Of a stretch of 51,454 nt of DNA, positions 8,456 to 15,079 are shown piece after piece. Both the position numbers and the translations under genes were made by a program. The stretch covers positions 1 to 51,454 of the forward strand of contig BOBG01000003.1 in assembly GCA_026002265.1 (NCBI GenBank), read 5' to 3'. The notes under the pieces are model-generated. The model saw only the letters and a program-made list of their open reading frames with translations. It was not told the DNA's origin and ran no database searches. Position 1 is the first letter of the stretch. Each line of letters begins with the position of its first letter. Source of the DNA: Spirochaetia bacterium. GTDB taxonomy: Bacteria; Spirochaetota; Spirochaetia; Treponematales; Breznakiellaceae.

Positions 8456-9280
8456 CTACCTCTTGAAGAAGCTGCGGATAAGATCCGCAAACTCCTGGGT
8501 ATGTTCGATCTGGGTCCAGTGGCCGCAGTGCCCGAACACATGGAGCTGGGCCTTGTCGATAAGCTGGAGCAGTTTGATGGAATTTTCCAGGGGTATAACC
8601 CGGTCTTCCCTGCCGTGGATAATGAGGGTTTCGTGGGGTATGTTGCGGATATAGTGCTGATCCGCAGCCATGCTCTCCACTCCCTTTTGCCGGGGCTCCG
8701 GGAACAGGGCGTGGAAACTCTCCTGGAAGCCGGGCAGTATGCTGCCTTCGTAGCGGGATTTCACCAGGTCTTTGGTGGCGAAGCTGTGGTCGTAGGTAAA
8801 AATTTCAAGCAACTCCTCCATTGCCTCCACCGAGGGCTCGTAGCCCCAAACCGTGTCCAGGCCGTAGGTAATGGGGAAACTGACGCCCATAGCGCCCATC
8901 AAAACCAGCTTGTTGACCCGATCGGGATGGCGTATAGCCATAGACATAGCCAATGCGCCGCCAAATGAGTTACCCACCAGGTTGGTTTTTTCGATTTTAA
9001 GGGCGTCCAGCAGGTTGACAGTCTGCTCGACCCAGCCGATCATGTTGTTTTTCTTGCCCGGAACGCGCTCGGTGTAGCCAAAACCGGACATATCCGGGGC
9101 AATTACCCGGAAATCATCTTTAATAAGGGGAAACAAGCGCCCCCAGTTTGCCCAGGCCGTAACGCCGGGACCGGAACCGTGCAAAAGGGTTACAGGGTAG
9201 CCCTGTCCCAAATCGTGGTAATTGGTTTTGAAGCCACCGGTTTGAATACTGTTGGCTATTTCAGGTCTCTGTTCTGCCAT
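8456..9280 (-). CDS. xylF: alpha/beta hydrolase, 2-hydroxymuconic semialdehyde hydrolase
   Basis: A 274-residue C-C bond hydrolase of the XylF/DmpD type, converting the ring-cleavage product to formate and 2-hydroxypentadienoate. The oxyanion region is L-L-H-G-S-G-P-G-V (33-41). The catalytic triad is S105 (G-N-S-F-G-G), D226 (G-R-E-D-R-V) and H254 (C-G-H-W). I chose the ATG at 9280 because AAGGAGCG lies just upstream; an in-frame TTG 57 bases earlier has no such site. It is the first gene of the operon, with a TTGACA/TATACC promoter about 80-105 bases upstream. The remaining steps are encoded in order downstream. Confidence 0.93.
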   Translation of the reverse strand: MAEQRPEIANSIQTGGFKTNYHDLGQGYPVTLLHGSGPGVTAWANWGRLFPLIKDDFRVIAPDMSGFGYTERVPGKKNNMIGWVEQTVNLLDALKIEKTNLVGNSFGGALAMSMAIRHPDRVNKLVLMGAMGVSFPITYGLDTVWGYEPSVEAMEELLEIFTYDHSFATKDLVKSRYEGSILPGFQESFHALFPEPRQKGVESMAADQHYIRNIPHETLIIHGREDRVIPLENSIKLLQLIDKAQLHVFGHCGHWTQIEHTQEFADLIRSFFKR

Positions 9281-9308
9281 GAAACGCTCCTTACTTTGTA
9301 TAAATTTT

Positions 9309-9357
9309 TGTAGATACCGTAAAATACCAAAAATCAAAATATCATCTAGTGTAGATA
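9309..9357. promoter_or_regulatory. pair of direct repeats TGTAGATA in the meta-operon leader
   Basis: TGTAGATA occurs at 9309-9316 and 9350-9357, 41 bases apart (about four helical turns), around and downstream of the likely start of transcription of the meta-cleavage operon. Position and spacing suit a regulator-binding pair, but no regulator gene is adjacent. Confidence 0.4.
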
Positions 9358-9358
9358 T

Positions 9359-9386
9359 GGTATAGATAGTATTGTGTCCTTGTCAA
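9359..9386 (-). promoter_or_regulatory. promoter of the meta-cleavage operon
   Basis: On the minus strand, TTGACA (9386-9381) is followed 16 bases later by TATACC (9364-9359). The -35 hexamer forms one arm of a perfect 7-bp inverted repeat, TGTCAAG-7-CTTGACA (9381-9401), whose other arm holds a TTGACA facing the opposite way. Confidence 0.65.
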
Positions 9387-9395
9387 GGAAAAATC

Positions 9396-9421
9396 TTGAC
9401 AGTTTTTATATGGTATAAAAT
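9396..9421 (+). promoter_or_regulatory. divergent promoter toward the TRAP binding-protein remnant
   Basis: TTGACA at 9396-9401 is followed by TATAAA/TAAAAT at 9414-9421. The spacing is only 12-14 bases, shorter than optimal. The 10-mer ATATGGTATA occurs exactly twice, at 9355-9364 and 9408-9417, so each divergent -10 region sits in one copy. This symmetry suggests a shared operator or an ancestral duplication. Confidence 0.4.
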
Positions 9422-9489
9422 GACTTGCTATTGGAAAAATAGTCAAAAATTTGAACCCTGTTAGGGGTTCTTTTAAGGAGAGAAAAAGT

Positions 9490-9722
9490 ATGAAAAGAAA
9501 AGCTATTCTATTTTGAAAGCTGGGATCAGGTCTTCGCCCTTTGCCCAGGAATTTTACGCTGTTTCAGACTCCGCCGGCATTACCACTCTGGCCTTTATGC
9601 CCAGGAGTTTCCGCCACATCACCAACAACAAGGCACCCATTACCAAACCTTCGGATTTTCAGGGAATGAAATTACGGGTTGTAGACAGCGTAATCTACAT
9701 TTTATACATAATTTTCCGCTAA
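9490..9722 (+). pseudogene. TRAP transporter substrate-binding protein (DctP), remnant
   Basis: AAGGAG precedes an ATG at 9490 that opens a signal-peptide-like start (M-K-R-K-A-I-L-F) but stops after eight codons. The following frame from about 9513 reads F-R-H-I-T-N-N-K-A-P-I and S-D-F-Q-G-M-K-L-R-V, the well-known DctP segment that normally lies near the middle of the protein, then runs out at 9722. The 5' end with its ribosome site and a central fragment therefore remain, while most of the gene and any permease partners are gone. It stands divergent from the meta-pathway operon, so it may once have fed that pathway with a carboxylated aromatic or other acid. Confidence 0.75.
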
Positions 9723-9734
9723 ACTGGAGTCGCC

Positions 9735-10859
9735 GTGAAAAAAGTTTTAGTAATTCCCGATTCTTTTAAGGGGACAATGACATCAAGCGAAATCTGCGGA
9801 ATAATGGCTTCTTCTATAAAGAAGTTTTATCCCGCGGCGGAAGTTATATCCCTTCCGGTAGCGGACGGTGGCGAGGGGAGCGTTGATGCGTTTTTGTCCG
9901 CGCTAGGTGGCGAAAAAAAGCCTGTCCGCGTCTCGGGGCCCTTTTTTGACGAAATAGATTCGTTTTACGGCATTCTAAGCGATGGCAAAACGGCAGTCAT
10001 CGAAATGGCAGCCTGTGCCGGATTGCCGCTTTCCACTGATAATCTCAATCCAGAAAAGACAACCACCTACGGCGCGGGGCAGCTCATCGCTGATGCTGTT
10101 GCAAGCGGCTGCACAAAAATTATCATGGGCTTGGGTGGAAGCGCCACAAACGACGGCGGCACGGGAGTGGCTGCGGCGCTCGGTGTGCAGTTTCTGGACG
10201 CGGACGGCCAGTCATTTGTGCCCACGGGCGGCACCTTGTCAAATATAGCGCATATTGATACGGCGGGTCTGCTCCCCGCGCTTAAAACCGTCGAGCTGGT
10301 CAGTATGTGCGACATCGACAATCCGCTGTACGGCGAACAGGGGGCGGCGTATATCTTTGGTCCGCAAAAAGGCGCCACGCCCGACATGGTGCATTCTCTT
10401 GACGCGGGACTCAAAAATTTGGCACGTGTCGTCAAAGCAGACATGAAGAAAGATTTAGCTGATATGCACGGCGCAGGCGCCGCCGGTGGTATGGGCTACG
10501 GCATGAAAGCGTTTTTAGACTCGGCGCTGCAAATGGGCATTGAAACGGTGCTTGACACTGTGCATTTTGACGAGCTTGTGCGCGGTGCGGACGCAGTTTT
10601 TACCGGCGAAGGCAAAATCGATACGCAGAGTCTGCGCGGCAAAGTGGTTATAGGCATTGCACGGCGCACAAAAAAAGCTGCCGTGCCGCTGATCGCGCTG
10701 GTGGGCGATATTGGCGAGGGTATTGAAGAAGCTTATGAACTGGGTGTTACCGCAATTTTTAGCATCAACCGCGTTGCCGTTGAATACGCAAAAGCCAGAC
10801 TGCGCGCCAAAACCGACTTGGCACTTACTATGGACAGCATACTACGGGTTTTCCGGTAG
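9735..10859 (+). CDS. glxK: glycerate 2-kinase (GlxK/GarK family)
   Basis: This 374-residue kinase phosphorylates D-glycerate with ATP. The N-terminus V-L-V-I-P-D-S-F-K-G-T is the family's signature, followed by L-P-V-A-D-G-G-E-G near 42-50 and G-L-G-G-S-A-T-N-D-G-G-T-G near 133-145. The C-terminal half carries F-T-G-E-G-K-I-D-T-Q near 296-305. Length is normal for the family. A GTG start with GGAG seven bases upstream was chosen. It stands alone, ending about 60 bases before an intrinsic terminator. It could funnel glycerate from glycolate/glyoxylate or sugar-acid breakdown into glycolysis; no partner enzymes are in the window. Confidence 0.95.
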   Translation: MKKVLVIPDSFKGTMTSSEICGIMASSIKKFYPAAEVISLPVADGGEGSVDAFLSALGGEKKPVRVSGPFFDEIDSFYGILSDGKTAVIEMAACAGLPLSTDNLNPEKTTTYGAGQLIADAVASGCTKIIMGLGGSATNDGGTGVAAALGVQFLDADGQSFVPTGGTLSNIAHIDTAGLLPALKTVELVSMCDIDNPLYGEQGAAYIFGPQKGATPDMVHSLDAGLKNLARVVKADMKKDLADMHGAGAAGGMGYGMKAFLDSALQMGIETVLDTVHFDELVRGADAVFTGEGKIDTQSLRGKVVIGIARRTKKAAVPLIALVGDIGEGIEEAYELGVTAIFSINRVAVEYAKARLRAKTDLALTMDSILRVFR

Positions 10860-10865
10860 GCGTAT

Positions 10866-10917
10866 CGCATAATAAACGTTATGTGCAATACCGCCCTAAT
10901 ATTTGTTGAAAATTATG
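10866..10917 (+). repeat. minimal attC-like core plus cassette start module
   Basis: The sequence GCATAAT-AAAC-GTTATGTGC is followed by a GCCCTAATATTTGTTGAAAAT stretch. It matches the start of the other cassettes (a GTTATGTGC-type core, then a G/C-C-C-T-A-A-A/T tract). It marks the left boundary of the first AT-rich gene unit. Confidence 0.5.
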
Positions 10918-10920
10918 TTA

Positions 10921-10943
10921 AGCGGCTTCGCCGCTGGTTTTTT
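10921..10943 (+). terminator. intrinsic terminator after glycerate kinase
   Basis: AGCGGC-TTC-GCCGCT forms a 6-bp stem followed by GGTTTTTT. It lies 61 bases after the kinase stop, inside the leader of the next gene unit. Confidence 0.75.
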
Positions 10944-11022
10944 AAAAAATTGTTTAAATTCTGCTTGACAAAGGCTTGTTTATGCGCTTGAATAAAAAAC
11001 CATTTTATTTTGGAATGATATA

Positions 11023-11613
11023 ATGTTTAAAATAAAAGAAGAAATTTTTGACATAGAATATGTATGTTTTGACGCATGGGTTAGTGAAGAAAGACAATTA
11101 TTGATATTTAGTCTTAAAGTTAGGGGACAAGGGAAAGAAAATATTTTTGCTGGAAGCGAGCCATCTTTTAATTCAGAAATACTATTAACAATTAAACCAG
11201 GTGAAATAAAAAATTGGCAAGATATTGCTGGAAAAATAGTTGAATGGGATGATTTCCCGGATGATGAAGATGAACCACATGCACTTTTTTATATTTGTGA
11301 ACATGAACCAGTATATAATACAAAAATTGAGTTTAAAAAATTGAATGGCAAAATGGTTGTAAAAATAAAATCATCGTGTGATATAAACTGGGATGATGAA
11401 TACGCCGATAATGTACCTTTAGAAATAGAAACAGAAATCAATTTTTTCGGGATACTTTGTGGAACGGCTACTGAAGAAGAATGCAAGAATGAAATTAAAC
11501 CATATTTGGAAATAGAAAATTTTAAATATATAAAGAATAAATATGGTGTTTCGTTATTAATTCCAAAAGATTCAAATATAGAAACAAATTTACTTGCAAT
11601 GGGGGAATATTAA
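11023..11613 (+). CDS. hypothetical acidic protein in a cassette-like unit
   Basis: A 196-residue protein that I do not recognise. It is strongly acidic (W-D-D-F-P-D-D-E-D-E near 75-84), has no membrane segment or signal peptide, and alternates short charged and hydrophobic stretches typical of a beta-rich soluble fold. The gene is markedly AT-rich compared with glycerate kinase before it. It carries its own TTGACA about 45 bases upstream and is followed by an attC-like site at 11643-11754. Single gene, own promoter and structured 3' repeat together suggest an integron-type cassette. Acidic DNA-mimic or immunity-like roles are possible but unsupported. Confidence 0.7.
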   Translation: MFKIKEEIFDIEYVCFDAWVSEERQLLIFSLKVRGQGKENIFAGSEPSFNSEILLTIKPGEIKNWQDIAGKIVEWDDFPDDEDEPHALFYICEHEPVYNTKIEFKKLNGKMVVKIKSSCDINWDDEYADNVPLEIETEINFFGILCGTATEEECKNEIKPYLEIENFKYIKNKYGVSLLIPKDSNIETNLLAMGEY

Positions 11614-11642
11614 AAATAAAATATAGTGTACGGACAAGCTGC

Positions 11643-11754
11643 CCCTAACAGGACTGTATATGCTACGTCCGCAGTAACGGGCTTGGCCGGAGAAAAAACG
11701 CACGGTTTTCTTTATCGCAACCGCAAAAACGGTGCAAACCTAGAACATTATATG
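11643..11754 (+). repeat. attC-like site
   Basis: CCCTAAC-AGGACTG opens the site and an ATTATATG-type core closes it about 110 bases later. The internal text (G-rich CTTGGCCGGAGAAAAAACGC, then TTTATCGCAACCGCAAAAAC) is shared with sites at 24433, 25320 and 25500. It is palindrome-rich and lies directly after a single AT-rich gene. Confidence 0.5.
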
Positions 11755-11825
11755 TCATTTTTTTGCCTAAATTTATCGTCTCAGGCACCTGAATATGGTT
11801 AAAAAATAATGGATATGACGTATGG

Positions 11826-11855
11826 TTGACAAAATTGTTAATATGGGTTTATAAT
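11826..11855 (+). promoter_or_regulatory. promoter
   Basis: TTGACA (11826-11831), 18-base spacer, TATAAT (11850-11855), just upstream of the small secreted-protein gene at 11873. Confidence 0.75.
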
Positions 11856-11872
11856 ATTTACAAGAGCATTTT

Positions 11873-12097
11873 ATGAAAAGATTTGTGTTGGTCATTGCCT
11901 TGTCCATAATGGGTATGCTTTCCGCTCAAGACCAGGGTAGCGGATGGGAAAACGGAAAAAATTCTCGTGACATTATTTCCTGCGGACATATTGACATAAT
12001 GCACAACGCGAAGGCGAGCGTCCTCATCGTAAAAGAGCAGAACATCGACCTGATGTTCAGGCAGGCGTGGACAGCCGATACGGTGTCGCGGCTGTAG
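11873..12097 (+). CDS. small secreted hypothetical protein
   Basis: A 74-residue protein with a clear signal peptide (M-K-R-F-V-L-V-I-A-L-S-I-M-G-M-L-S-A, cleavage near residue 18-19). The mature part of about 55 residues has no motif I recognise. It may be a 5' fragment of a longer exported protein, because the mature part ends abruptly at T-V-S-R-L. A good TTGACA/TATAAT promoter precedes it. Its TAG stop overlaps the AGGAGG of the next gene, so the two are probably cotranscribed. Confidence 0.55.
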   Translation: MKRFVLVIALSIMGMLSAQDQGSGWENGKNSRDIISCGHIDIMHNAKASVLIVKEQNIDLMFRQAWTADTVSRL

Positions 12098-12105
12098 GAG
12101 GAAAT

Positions 12106-12972
12106 ATGTTCGGTAAAAGAAAAGACGGGAAACTGGTAAAAAATCTTGGCGTTGTGGCAGGTCTTATGCCGTTATTTGCGCCGCGCAAGCGTTCCGGGGC
12201 GGTTAATTATTATACATTTGCCCATGAAGCAAAGGACTACGATGATTTTATTAGGGCAAAAAAGGCAGCCGGCGAAAAATACAACTATTTGCATATAGTA
12301 ATAGCAATTTTGGTGCGTACCTTCAAAATGTACCCACGATTAAACCGTTTTATCATTAACGACCGCATTTATCAGCGTAATGCCATTGATATGACAATGA
12401 TAGTCAAGAAATCCATGCGCAAAGATGATGCCGGGGATGAGGATGTGATGAAAGTACGTTTTACGGGGTTTGAAACTATTGCCGAAATTAAAAATAGGCT
12501 GGATACGGAAATTACCGCCTTGCAAAACTCTATTGACCCACTTGAAAAAGCGATGCCTGTTTTTGAAAAACTGCCGCATTTTATTTTGCGTTTCATTGTT
12601 TTTTGTCTTATAGCCGCAGACAAACATGGCTTGCTTTCCGACAAGCTGTTATTTGAGGTAAGTCCGTTTCATTCAAGTTTTTTTGTGTCGTACCTAAAAA
12701 GTATTAATCTTGATTACATTTTTCATCATCTGTTTGATTTTGGAAACTGCGGTTTTTTTATCACTATCGGGAAAGAAAATATGGAACCGTATCTTGACAG
12801 TGAATCAAACGAAGTGAAAATGCAAAAAATTATCAAGATGGGCATTTCCATAGATGCACGCTGTGTTGACGGCTTGTATTACAGCCGGTTTCTTAGAACC
12901 TGCAAGCAAATAATGCGTGATTTGACAATACTGGAAAGACCTTTGGAGAAAAGCGAAATCGTGACCGAGTAA
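12106..12972 (+). CDS. E2-type acyltransferase fold protein (CAT-like) lacking the active-site histidine
   Basis: A 288-residue protein matching the catalytic domain of 2-oxoacid dehydrogenase E2 and chloramphenicol acetyltransferase, without lipoyl or peripheral-subunit-binding domains. Recognisable segments are I-D-M-T-M-I-V-K-K-S near 95-104 and the C-terminal motif D-A-R-C-V-D-G near 250-256. In active family members this reads D-H-R-x-x-D-G, with the histidine as general base; here alanine replaces it. The protein may be inactive, use another base, or have become a binding protein. AGGAGG four bases before the ATG at 12106 decides the start, since an in-frame ATG at 12067 has no such site. 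It follows the small secreted-protein gene. Confidence 0.75.
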   Translation: MFGKRKDGKLVKNLGVVAGLMPLFAPRKRSGAVNYYTFAHEAKDYDDFIRAKKAAGEKYNYLHIVIAILVRTFKMYPRLNRFIINDRIYQRNAIDMTMIVKKSMRKDDAGDEDVMKVRFTGFETIAEIKNRLDTEITALQNSIDPLEKAMPVFEKLPHFILRFIVFCLIAADKHGLLSDKLLFEVSPFHSSFFVSYLKSINLDYIFHHLFDFGNCGFFITIGKENMEPYLDSESNEVKMQKIIKMGISIDARCVDGLYYSRFLRTCKQIMRDLTILERPLEKSEIVTE

Positions 12973-13011
12973 AACAAAAATGCTTTTTATAGATTTTATT
13001 GAGCACCCGCG

Positions 13012-13155
13012 ATGTATAAATTCCGGCCGGGGAGATTTATCCCCCTGATGAAAAATGCGGCCATTTCCGGTGCCACAGGTATAGGTGACAGCTATTCCGG
13101 CTATAAAGCAAATGAACCGGGGAGTTATGTGTCATTTGGGCTAAAATTTTTGTAA
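13012..13155 (+). pseudogene. possible outer-membrane protein C-terminal fragment overlapping a cassette start module
   Basis: A 47-codon frame (M-Y-K-F-R-P-G-R-F, then G-S-Y-V-S-F-G-L-K-F-L and stop) has the look of the last strands of a beta-barrel outer-membrane protein: alternating residues and an aromatic/hydrophobic end. No ribosome site or promoter was seen and the rest of a barrel is absent. Its last 32 bases are the same sequence as the GTTATGTG...GGGCTAAAATTTTTG module found at other cassette starts. Either the module was built from such a gene end or the resemblance is accidental. Confidence 0.3.
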
Positions 13156-13203
13156 AATATTATATGAATCAGTATTGACAAAATAATGTAAATAATATAC
13201 TAT
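13124..13203 (+). promoter_or_regulatory. cassette start module with promoter
   Basis: GTTATGTG, then GGGCTAAAATTTTTGTAAAA and ATTAT, then TTGACA (13175-13180), a 17-base spacer and TACTAT (13198-13203). The same order occurs before the genes at 24672 (plus), 18453 (minus) and 51308 (minus). Confidence 0.75.
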
Positions 13204-13219
13204 ATTTCTGGAGGATAAA

Positions 13220-13702
13220 ATGGAAATTGACAATAAAAAATTGGTCTATAGGAAAATGGGTGAAAATGATCTGGATATATTCGTAAAATTGCGTCTTGAA
13301 TTTTTATCAGAAATAAATCAAGATTTGACTGAAAAAAATAAAGTAAAAATAATAGATTCATTGAAAAAATATTATGTTAAATGTTTATCAAAAAATGAAT
13401 TTATTGGAATAATTTGTGAATACAATACTATTATAGTTTCTACAGCCTTTTTGGCAATAAATGAAAAACCAGCAAATTATTATTCTATTAATGGGAAAAC
13501 TGGTACATTATTAAATGTTTATACATTTCCTGAATATAGGAAAAATGGAATATCGACATGTATATTAAAGATTCTTGTAGAAGAGGCTAAAAAACAAAAT
13601 GTTTTTGATATAGAACTTTTAGCAACAAAAGATGGAGAAAAACTATATGAAAATATTGGGTTTACTGTGCCGGAGAAGAAGTATATGGAATTAATATTGT
13701 AA
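13220..13702 (+). CDS. GNAT-family N-acetyltransferase
   Basis: A 160-residue acyl-CoA-dependent acetyltransferase. The acetyl-CoA pyrophosphate-binding loop is represented by F-P-E-Y-R-K-N-G-I-S-T near 97-107, followed by a helix (L-K-I-L-V-E-E-A-K) and a C-terminal strand with L-Y-E-N-I-G-F. The first half (M-G-E-N-D-L-D-I-F-V-K-L-R) is typical of the N-terminal strand-helix. GGAGG seven bases before the ATG decides the start. The gene is very AT-rich, has its own promoter module and is followed by a partial attC-like site, so it looks like a cassette gene. The substrate is unknown; antibiotic, peptide or polyamine acetylation are all possible. Confidence 0.88.
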   Translation: MEIDNKKLVYRKMGENDLDIFVKLRLEFLSEINQDLTEKNKVKIIDSLKKYYVKCLSKNEFIGIICEYNTIIVSTAFLAINEKPANYYSINGKTGTLLNVYTFPEYRKNGISTCILKILVEEAKKQNVFDIELLATKDGEKLYENIGFTVPEKKYMELIL

Positions 13703-13753
13703 TGTGTGAAAAGAAAATTAATATATTAAAAACAATAAAAGCAAAAAACCAGC

Positions 13754-13800
13754 GCATAACAGGACTGTCATACCTATACCTAATCAGAAGAAGGTAAAGC
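13754..13800 (+). repeat. attC-like site, 5' half only
   Basis: GCATAACAGGACTGT repeats the left end of the sites at 24433 and 25320, directly after the GNAT gene. No matching right half is visible, so the site seems truncated. The remaining sequence to 13996 is AT-rich, and I see no gene in it. Confidence 0.45.
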
Positions 13801-13996
13801 GTCCAAATATCCCAACACTTAAATAAGTGATAGCTGCCGCTTTATTGCTTAAACATGATACAAAACAAATTGAACATACGAAAATTAATAAAAAAATATA
13901 CCGACTAATTATTTTCAATTATTATTTTACCAACCAATTAAGGGCAATTGCAGAAACCGTGTGATAAGCGATATTTTTGGTGATAGTCGGAATAAA

Positions 13997-14743
13997 TCAT
14001 ATCCGCTTTGTGAAAAAACGCCCGATAAATAGGGTCAGCTCAAAAAGTAAATACAGAGGTACGCCGAGGGCTACCTGGGAAATGACATCCGGCGGGGTGC
14101 AGAGGGCGGCGGCCAGAAAGATCAGGAAGATGATGTGGGGCCGGAAGCGGGCCACTGTTTTCGGCGTCACAATGCCCAGTACGAATGCGGCCAGCAGCAG
14201 GAGCGGTGTCTGCAAAAGGAGGCCTGTGGCAAGCATCAAGGCGAAGAGCATTGCCAGGTATTCCTTGAAGCCCCAGAGCGGCTGGATGCCGTCACCGGAG
14301 CTGAAGCCTAGAAAAAAGCGTAGAACTGTTGGCGAAAGGAATCGGTACGCCGCGGCAGCCCCGGCAATAAACAGCACAGGCACCACGGCAAGCGCCGCCA
14401 CCGTCCACTGGCGCTCTTTCCCCTGAAGCGCGGGCCAAACAAAGAGGCCGATTTGCAAAAGACAGAAGGGCGCCGAGACAACCGCGCCCGTCCACATTGC
14501 AAGGTGGAGATAGGCCAGAAATTTTTCAGCAGGGTCGAACGTGTAGAGCGCAACGCCCAGGTCCGCTACCGGCGCCATAAGAAAAGTCGCTAAATAATCG
14601 GAAAAAACAAAGGCGGGGACACTTATAACAGTGAATACCGCCAGCACAGCAATGATTCTGCGGCGAAGTTCTTCAAGGTGCTCGGTCCATTCACTCAGGC
14701 CGCCGCCAGCGCTACTCACTTTTGTTTCCGTTTTCTTCGCCAT
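13997..14743 (-). CDS. tatC: Sec-independent protein translocase TatC
   Basis: A 248-residue polytopic protein, the receptor of the twin-arginine translocase. The cytoplasmic N-terminus has the family-defining H-L-E-E-L-R-R-R-I, followed by six hydrophobic segments. The usual conserved patches F-L-A-Y and F-L-x-F-G are represented by F-L-A-Y-L-H-L near 75-81 and the E of G-F-K-E-Y-L near 152. I chose the ATG at 14743 (M-A-K-K-T-E), which overlaps the end of tatA by 32 bases; an earlier in-frame start is possible. It is the last gene of the DUF362/polyferredoxin/tatA/tatC operon. Confidence 0.94.
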   Translation of the reverse strand: MAKKTETKVSSAGGGLSEWTEHLEELRRRIIAVLAVFTVISVPAFVFSDYLATFLMAPVADLGVALYTFDPAEKFLAYLHLAMWTGAVVSAPFCLLQIGLFVWPALQGKERQWTVAALAVVPVLFIAGAAAAYRFLSPTVLRFFLGFSSGDGIQPLWGFKEYLAMLFALMLATGLLLQTPLLLLAAFVLGIVTPKTVARFRPHIIFLIFLAAALCTPPDVISQVALGVPLYLLFELTLFIGRFFTKRI

Positions 14744-14945
14744 CGACCTGTTTTTCGGCATCGGTTGTGCGGACGCTGTCCATCTCAACAACATCATCTT
14801 TCAGTTTGCCCACGCCACTGAACGCGGACTTGAATTCCCGTATCGCTTCTCCGGCGGCCCTGCCCACCTGGGGCAGCCGTTTCGCGCCGAACAGCACCAG
14901 CGCCAGTATAATCAGCAGCGCTATTTCTCCTGCTCCTAAATGCAT
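14712..14945 (-). CDS. tatA: Sec-independent protein translocase TatA/E
   Basis: A 77-residue TatA-type pore subunit: one N-terminal transmembrane helix (about 5-20) followed by F-G-A-K-R-L-P-Q-V-G-R-A-A-G, which is the classic hinge and amphipathic helix, and an acidic polar tail. GGAGG five bases before the ATG supports the start. Its 3' end overlaps tatC. No second TatA paralogue or TatB is present, so this is a minimal TatAC system. Confidence 0.95.
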   Translation of the reverse strand: MHLGAGEIALLIILALVLFGAKRLPQVGRAAGEAIREFKSAFSGVGKLKDDVVEMDSVRTTDAEKQVDGEENGNKSE

Positions 14946-14975
14946 ATAACCTCCATGAACTAGTTCGATGTTTAG

Positions 14976-15059
14976 AAAGGGGGAAGTCTCCCCCTCACTC
15001 CGAAGCCTATGGCTTCTACGCTACCCCCTCTGCGGGGGATACCCCCCGCAACGCCCCCA
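14976..15059 (+). repeat. three-hairpin repeat element, intergenic copy
   Basis: The element consists of three consecutive stems: GGGGGA-AGT-TCCCCC type, GAAGCC-TAT-GGCTTC, and GCGGGGG-ATA-CCCCCCGC. It lies between the polyferredoxin gene and tatA. A second copy in the opposite orientation at 16271-16364 differs in sequence in two stems but keeps the pairing. Confidence 0.8.
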
Positions 15060-15079
15060 GCTATATGCGTCAAAATGCG

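Noticed and set aside
6370..9077. several long plus-strand frames
   Set aside because: They are antisense to the meta-pathway genes and arise from their high GC content and codon use.
9339..9421. plus-strand promoter driving glycerate kinase
   Set aside because: It is more than 300 bases from the kinase with the TRAP remnant between, and its spacing is poor; I could not find a convincing kinase promoter.
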